From Pseudomonas syringae CC1557 (lineage in GTDB: Bacteria > Pseudomonadota > Gammaproteobacteria > Pseudomonadales > Pseudomonadaceae), in contig NZ_CP007014.1 in the NCBI RefSeq assembly GCF_000452705.1, forward strand, positions 3,038,001 through 3,102,000: a stretch of DNA of 64,000 bases, read 5' to 3'. The notes below the pieces were generated by a model. The model was given only the letters and a program-made list of their open reading frames with translations, was not told where the DNA came from and did no database searches. Below, piece by piece: positions 61,201 to 64,000 of this stretch. Position 1 is the first letter of the stretch. Each line of letters opens with the position of its first letter. The translations under genes were made by a program, and so were the position numbers.

Positions 61201-64000
61201 GCGGCTCAGCTACCGCCAGTTGAACGAACAGGCGAACTGCCTCGCTCATCGTCTGCGTGATGCCGGTGTGCAGCCGCAAGAGCTGGTGGCGATTATCCTT
61301 GAGCGCTCACCAGCGATGATTGTCGCTACCCTCGCCGTACTCAAGGCTGGCGCCGCTTACGTGCCGATTGACCCTGGCTCTCCGGCCGCGCGAATCGACT
61401 ACGTGCTGCGTGACAGCGGCACGCACAAAGCCATTGCCCGTGAGGACATGAGCCCTGCTCTGCTGGCGCTTGGAATCGAAATCTTCACCCCGGAGTCGGG
61501 CGAATCCGCAGGCAAAAACGTCGAGTTCACGGCCAACCTGCAGAACGTTAACGCCCCGGACCATCTCTGCTACGTGATCTACACCTCCGGCTCCACTGGC
61601 GAACCCAAAGGGGCGCTGCTGGAACACCGCAACGTCGTGCGCCTGATGCACAACAGTCGCTCACAATTCACCTTCAATGCCGAGGATGTCTGGTCGCTGT
61701 TTCACTCCAACGCCTTCGATTTCTCGGTTTGGGAAATGTACGGGGCCCTGCTCTATGGGGGTCGCCTGACGCTGGTGCCAGAAGCTCTGCGCCGTGATCC
61801 CGAGGCGTTGCTGGATTTCCTCGAAAGCGAGCAGGTCAGCGTACTTAACCAGACGCCATCGGCCTTTCTGCAACTTGCCAGCGCCGCCCTCGGGCGCAGC
61901 GATGTAAATCTGGAACACTTGCGTTATGTCATCTTCGGTGGTGAAAGCCTGGAGCCTGGCAAACTGGACGAGTTCCACCGGACCTTTGCCCACGTGACAC
62001 TGGTGAACATGTATGGCATCACCGAAACCTGCGTACACGTCACCTATAAAGCCATTGGTGCCGAAGATATCGCCGCAGGTATTTCCAATGTCGGCAGGCC
62101 GATCCCGACCACTGTGGCCTATATCATGGACGCGCGGCAGGACCTGTTGCCGATTGGCGTAGCCGGGGAAATCTGTGTCGCAGGTTTGGGCGTTGGTCGT
62201 GGCTACCTGAATCGACCTGAGCTGACCGCCGAACGATTTATTGCCGATCCGCTGCGTCCCGGTACACGCCTTTACCGTTCCGGCGACCTGGGCAAGCTGC
62301 TGGATAATGGCGAAATCGTTCACTTGGGCCGCATGGACGCGCAAGTCAAGATTCGCGGTTTCCGCATCGAACTGGGGGAAATCGAGGCCAAACTGCTGGC
62401 CTGCGAGGGCGTTCGTGAAGCCCGAGTGTTGGCCCGTGATGACGCAAGTCAAGGCAAGCGCCTGATTGCCTACCTGATCGCCGAACCATCGGTCCGCCTG
62501 GAAGTGGCCGCCCTGCGCAAGCAACTGGGCGCCACCCTGCCCGATTACATGATTCCCAGCGCCTTTGTGAGCCTGGCGGCCTACCCACTGACCAGTAACG
62601 GTAAGCTGGATCAGAACGCACTGCCAGCACCGGACCTTGAAGCCATGTCCGAGCGCAGCTACGCCGCTCCAGAAGGCGCCACTGAACTGGCCCTGGCGCA
62701 GATATTTCAGGACCTTCTGGGCCTGGAGCGCGTGAGCCGGCATGACAGCTTCTTCGAACTCGGCGGTCACTCACTGCTGGCCGCTCAACTGGTTTCAAGA
62801 GTGCGCCAACAGCTGGGCGGCGAGATGATGCTGCGCCAGTTGTTCAGTCACCCGACGGTGGCCGAGCTGGCAAGGGTCGTCGACGGCCTGCAAGCGACCG
62901 CCACCGACAGCATTGAAGCCATCGAGCGTAACGAGCCGTTGGCGCTGTCCTTTTCCCAGCAACGCCTGTGGTTCCTCGACAGACTCGCTCCTGGTGCCAG
63001 CAGCGCCTACCACATGCCGATGTCGCTGCTGTTGCGCGGCGAGCTTGATCACCGAGCGCTCAAGGCTGCGCTCGACCGTCTGGTCGCACGTCATGAAAGC
63101 CTGCGCACTACCTTCGAGCTGCACGGTGAACAGCCTGTGCAGGTCATCGCTGCTGCGAATAGCGGTTTCGCCCTGACCGAGCAGGACCTGCGCTCGCTGT
63201 CCTATGAACAAGCCAGCCTCAGCGCTTCACGTATCGCTGACAGCGAAGCCGCTGCACCCTTTGACCTGCGCCAGGGTCCGCTGATTCGCGGGCGTCTGCT
63301 GCGTTTGGCAGATGATGAGTACATGCTGTTGATCACCCAGCACCACATCATCTCAGACGGCTGGTCGGTGGGTGTGCTGGTCAAGGAATTTGCTGCCCTC
63401 TACCAGGCGTTCAGTCAGCATCAGCCGGACCCGCTGCCGGCCCTGTCAATCCAGTACGCCGACTACGCCGCCTGGCAACGCCGCACCTTTACCGGCGAGC
63501 GCCTTGCCGAGCAGGCCGACTTCTGGCGTGAGCACCTGGGTGGCGCGCCGACGCTGCTGTCGCTGCCCACCGACCGGGCGCGTCCGGCGGTGCAAAGCTA
63601 CCGCGGCGGTGCTGTGCCAGTGACAATCGATACAGCGCTTTATCAGCGTCTGGAGCGCTTCTGCCAGGCCCATAACGTCACCCTGTTCATGGGCCTGCTC
63701 AGTGCCTGGTCGGTGCTTATGGCGCGTCTGGGCAACGAACGCGATGTGGTGATAGGCGTGCCAAGCGCCAACCGTGGCCGTACCGACACCGAGAACCTGA
63801 TCGGCTTTTTCGTCAACACCCTGGCCCTGCGTGTTGATCTGACGCAGAACCCGAGCGTAGAGCAACTGCTGGATCAGGTCCGCCAGACCACGCTGGCGGC
63901 CCATGAGCATCAGGACATTCCGTTCGAGCAAGTGATCGAAGCCTTGCAGCCGCCACGCTCGATGAGCCATAGCCCGCTGTGTCAGGTCGCCCTGTCGCTG
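58250..64000 (+). CDS. NRPS, second mycin synthetase: C-C-A(Thr)-T-C..., 3' end outside window
   Basis: ATG 58250 overlaps the stop of the preceding synthetase by 8 bp, so translation is coupled. The N terminus ([27 protein letters not shown]) is a short helical linker. Residues about 45-480 are an LCL condensation domain (HHIISDGWS near 184). With no carrier or A domain between, residues about 500-930 form a second condensation-like domain ([26 protein letters not shown] near 636, keeping HHxxxD but with Arg for the usual Gly). The A domain (about 945-1465) reads FDFSVWEMY / VLNQTPSAF / VIFGGESL / [11 protein letters not shown], code D-F-W-N-I-G-M-V-H, threonine. Carrier near 1500, then another LCL domain (from 1560) runs to the edge. 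By position this is residue 6 of a nine-residue mycin; Dhb, OH-Asp and the Cl-Thr acceptor should follow. The frame is open through 64000. Confidence 0.88.
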   Translation, partial: MLDKLNSHNDSLDQLKRAALLRLLKQRGATRVVDSAPDEIVAAHREGPLPLSFAQQRLWFIDQLDPTASAAYHIPASLVLHGNLDRSALKASLDRLVARHESLRTTFRREGEQPVQIIAAADCGFSLVEHDLRHLPKEQAEQHAAQLSEQEASAPFDLLHGPLIRGSLLRLNDTEHRLLITQHHIISDGWSIGILVKEFAALYEAFSTGQPDPLPPLALQYADYAAWQRRHLEGERLSQHIEFWRSHLSGAPALLALPTDRPRPAVQSYRSETLSFDLPVALSGAITRFAQSRAATTFMTLIAAWAVLLGRISGQQDVVIGTVTANRDRLDVQALIGFFVNTLALRVRLDANPTLDQVLQQVKELMLESASRQEAPFEQVVEALKPPRSASHSPVFQTMLYTDTDSAGGQLQLPGLKLEFLPSHNENTQHDLSLHIDESGENLSCSLSYSTALFDASSIERLTARFERLLRGFTEAPQTRIGELQLDPALVLPEVTALAPVAERLPLSYHQERIWFVDTFETGYLYDANPVYHNLALLLELSGELNIAALQTALDGLLARHAILRCRVHSDGASAWQSFDGPARLTLEQHQGNADNMRTLAVAETRRPLDMSAGSLVRASLIRADENNGVLALTVHHLLADRTSLQLIKRDLLALYEAACAGREAALPIVSLNYADFAAWQRQLPAAVLENLRAYWSYQLRGKLQALELPLHRPRAAVHVFSEATHECVIDTALKRGLEQLAERVGVSASSLALSAFAALLRRYAGHDELVIGTSAACREPALQHVVGPLDNLLVIRAACDSETTLQTLLEQTANTLTEALRHRHMQFDQLVRVLDPAKDMSRTALFDVLFNFQHVSDSGTMVAGLEVNSLETNLGYGKNDLHLLINAGELLWHGHLTYNADFFTAEFIDQLMRHYVRLLQAFVDAPQQRVDNVALLDAAERQRQVIDFNDSEAAWPDTLTLHQMFEEQARRTPDNIAVNLGEERLSYRQLNEQANCLAHRLRDAGVQPQELVAIILERSPAMIVATLAVLKAGAAYVPIDPGSPAARIDYVLRDSGTHKAIAREDMSPALLALGIEIFTPESGESAGKNVEFTANLQNVNAPDHLCYVIYTSGSTGEPKGALLEHRNVVRLMHNSRSQFTFNAEDVWSLFHSNAFDFSVWEMYGALLYGGRLTLVPEALRRDPEALLDFLESEQVSVLNQTPSAFLQLASAALGRSDVNLEHLRYVIFGGESLEPGKLDEFHRTFAHVTLVNMYGITETCVHVTYKAIGAEDIAAGISNVGRPIPTTVAYIMDARQDLLPIGVAGEICVAGLGVGRGYLNRPELTAERFIADPLRPGTRLYRSGDLGKLLDNGEIVHLGRMDAQVKIRGFRIELGEIEAKLLACEGVREARVLARDDASQGKRLIAYLIAEPSVRLEVAALRKQLGATLPDYMIPSAFVSLAAYPLTSNGKLDQNALPAPDLEAMSERSYAAPEGATELALAQIFQDLLGLERVSRHDSFFELGGHSLLAAQLVSRVRQQLGGEMMLRQLFSHPTVAELARVVDGLQATATDSIEAIERNEPLALSFSQQRLWFLDRLAPGASSAYHMPMSLLLRGELDHRALKAALDRLVARHESLRTTFELHGEQPVQVIAAANSGFALTEQDLRSLSYEQASLSASRIADSEAAAPFDLRQGPLIRGRLLRLADDEYMLLITQHHIISDGWSVGVLVKEFAALYQAFSQHQPDPLPALSIQYADYAAWQRRTFTGERLAEQADFWREHLGGAPTLLSLPTDRARPAVQSYRGGAVPVTIDTALYQRLERFCQAHNVTLFMGLLSAWSVLMARLGNERDVVIGVPSANRGRTDTENLIGFFVNTLALRVDLTQNPSVEQLLDQVRQTTLAAHEHQDIPFEQVIEALQPPRSMSHSPLCQVALSL

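Overview
This window looks like part of a Pseudomonas chromosome, probably from the fluorescens complex or a relative of P. syringae/P. corrugata. The coding style is GC-rich. Short palindromic REP-type elements lie at about 36.32-36.54 kb. Almost everything else belongs to a cyclic lipopeptide locus of the paired 'mycin + peptin' type, as known from syringomycin/syringopeptin, cormycin/corpeptin, thanamycin/thanapeptin and nunamycin/nunapeptin (family comparison from memory).

Layout. (1) 1-28.9 kb, minus strand: a giant NRPS starting at 28899. It has eight modules with a lipid-accepting starter condensation domain, followed by a translationally coupled second NRPS (GTG start at 3244, TubC-like docking domain) that runs off the left edge. 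Specificity residues read Thr, Pro-like, Leu, Ala, Ala, Leu, Leu, Ala, then Ala. This fits a peptin that starts Dhb-Pro. (2) 29.0-31.9 kb, minus strand: a SyrD-type ABC exporter and a SyrP-type Asp beta-hydroxylase. (3) 32.2-36.3 kb, plus strand: syrB1-syrB2-syrC homologues, the trans-acting system that makes and delivers 4-chlorothreonine. The metal and catalytic residues fall at the SyrB2 (H116, A118, H235) and SyrC (C224) positions. (4) 36.3-36.6 kb: a convergent gap with REP palindromes. (5) 36.6-39.8 kb, minus strand: an AspH-type hydroxylase, an MFS exporter and a cupin-8/JmjC-like protein. (6) 40.0-64.0 kb, plus strand: the mycin synthetases. The first has a starter C domain and modules reading Ser, Dab, Dab, an unusual code (possibly homoserine) and an Orn-like code. 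The second starts at 58250 with two condensation domains in tandem before a Thr module and continues past the right edge. Condensation-domain subtypes predict an L-D-L-D-L pattern for residues 1-5, the pattern I recall for cormycin.

Four 20-bp dyads matching the published syr-syp box architecture (TGTC-N12-GACA, two with a CGG right half) lie at 31978, 32046, 37351 and 39879. They sit in three of the upstream gaps, so the cluster is probably controlled as one SalA/SyrF-like LuxR regulon. The regulators, thioesterases and OH-Asp module are not in view.

Caution: both giant synthetases are broken as given. The minus-strand genes carry single-base indels in G/C runs, a 26-bp deletion, and an internal loss next to an exact 170-bp tandem repeat. 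The plus-strand gene has a displaced 2.35-kb C-A segment whose first 1.4 kb matches another module, a 303-bp in-frame tandem repeat, and losses of roughly 264, 316 and 8 bp. The pattern follows repetitive module sequence and looks more like assembly or sequencing error than gene decay. The CDS entries below for these genes are therefore segments of larger genes.
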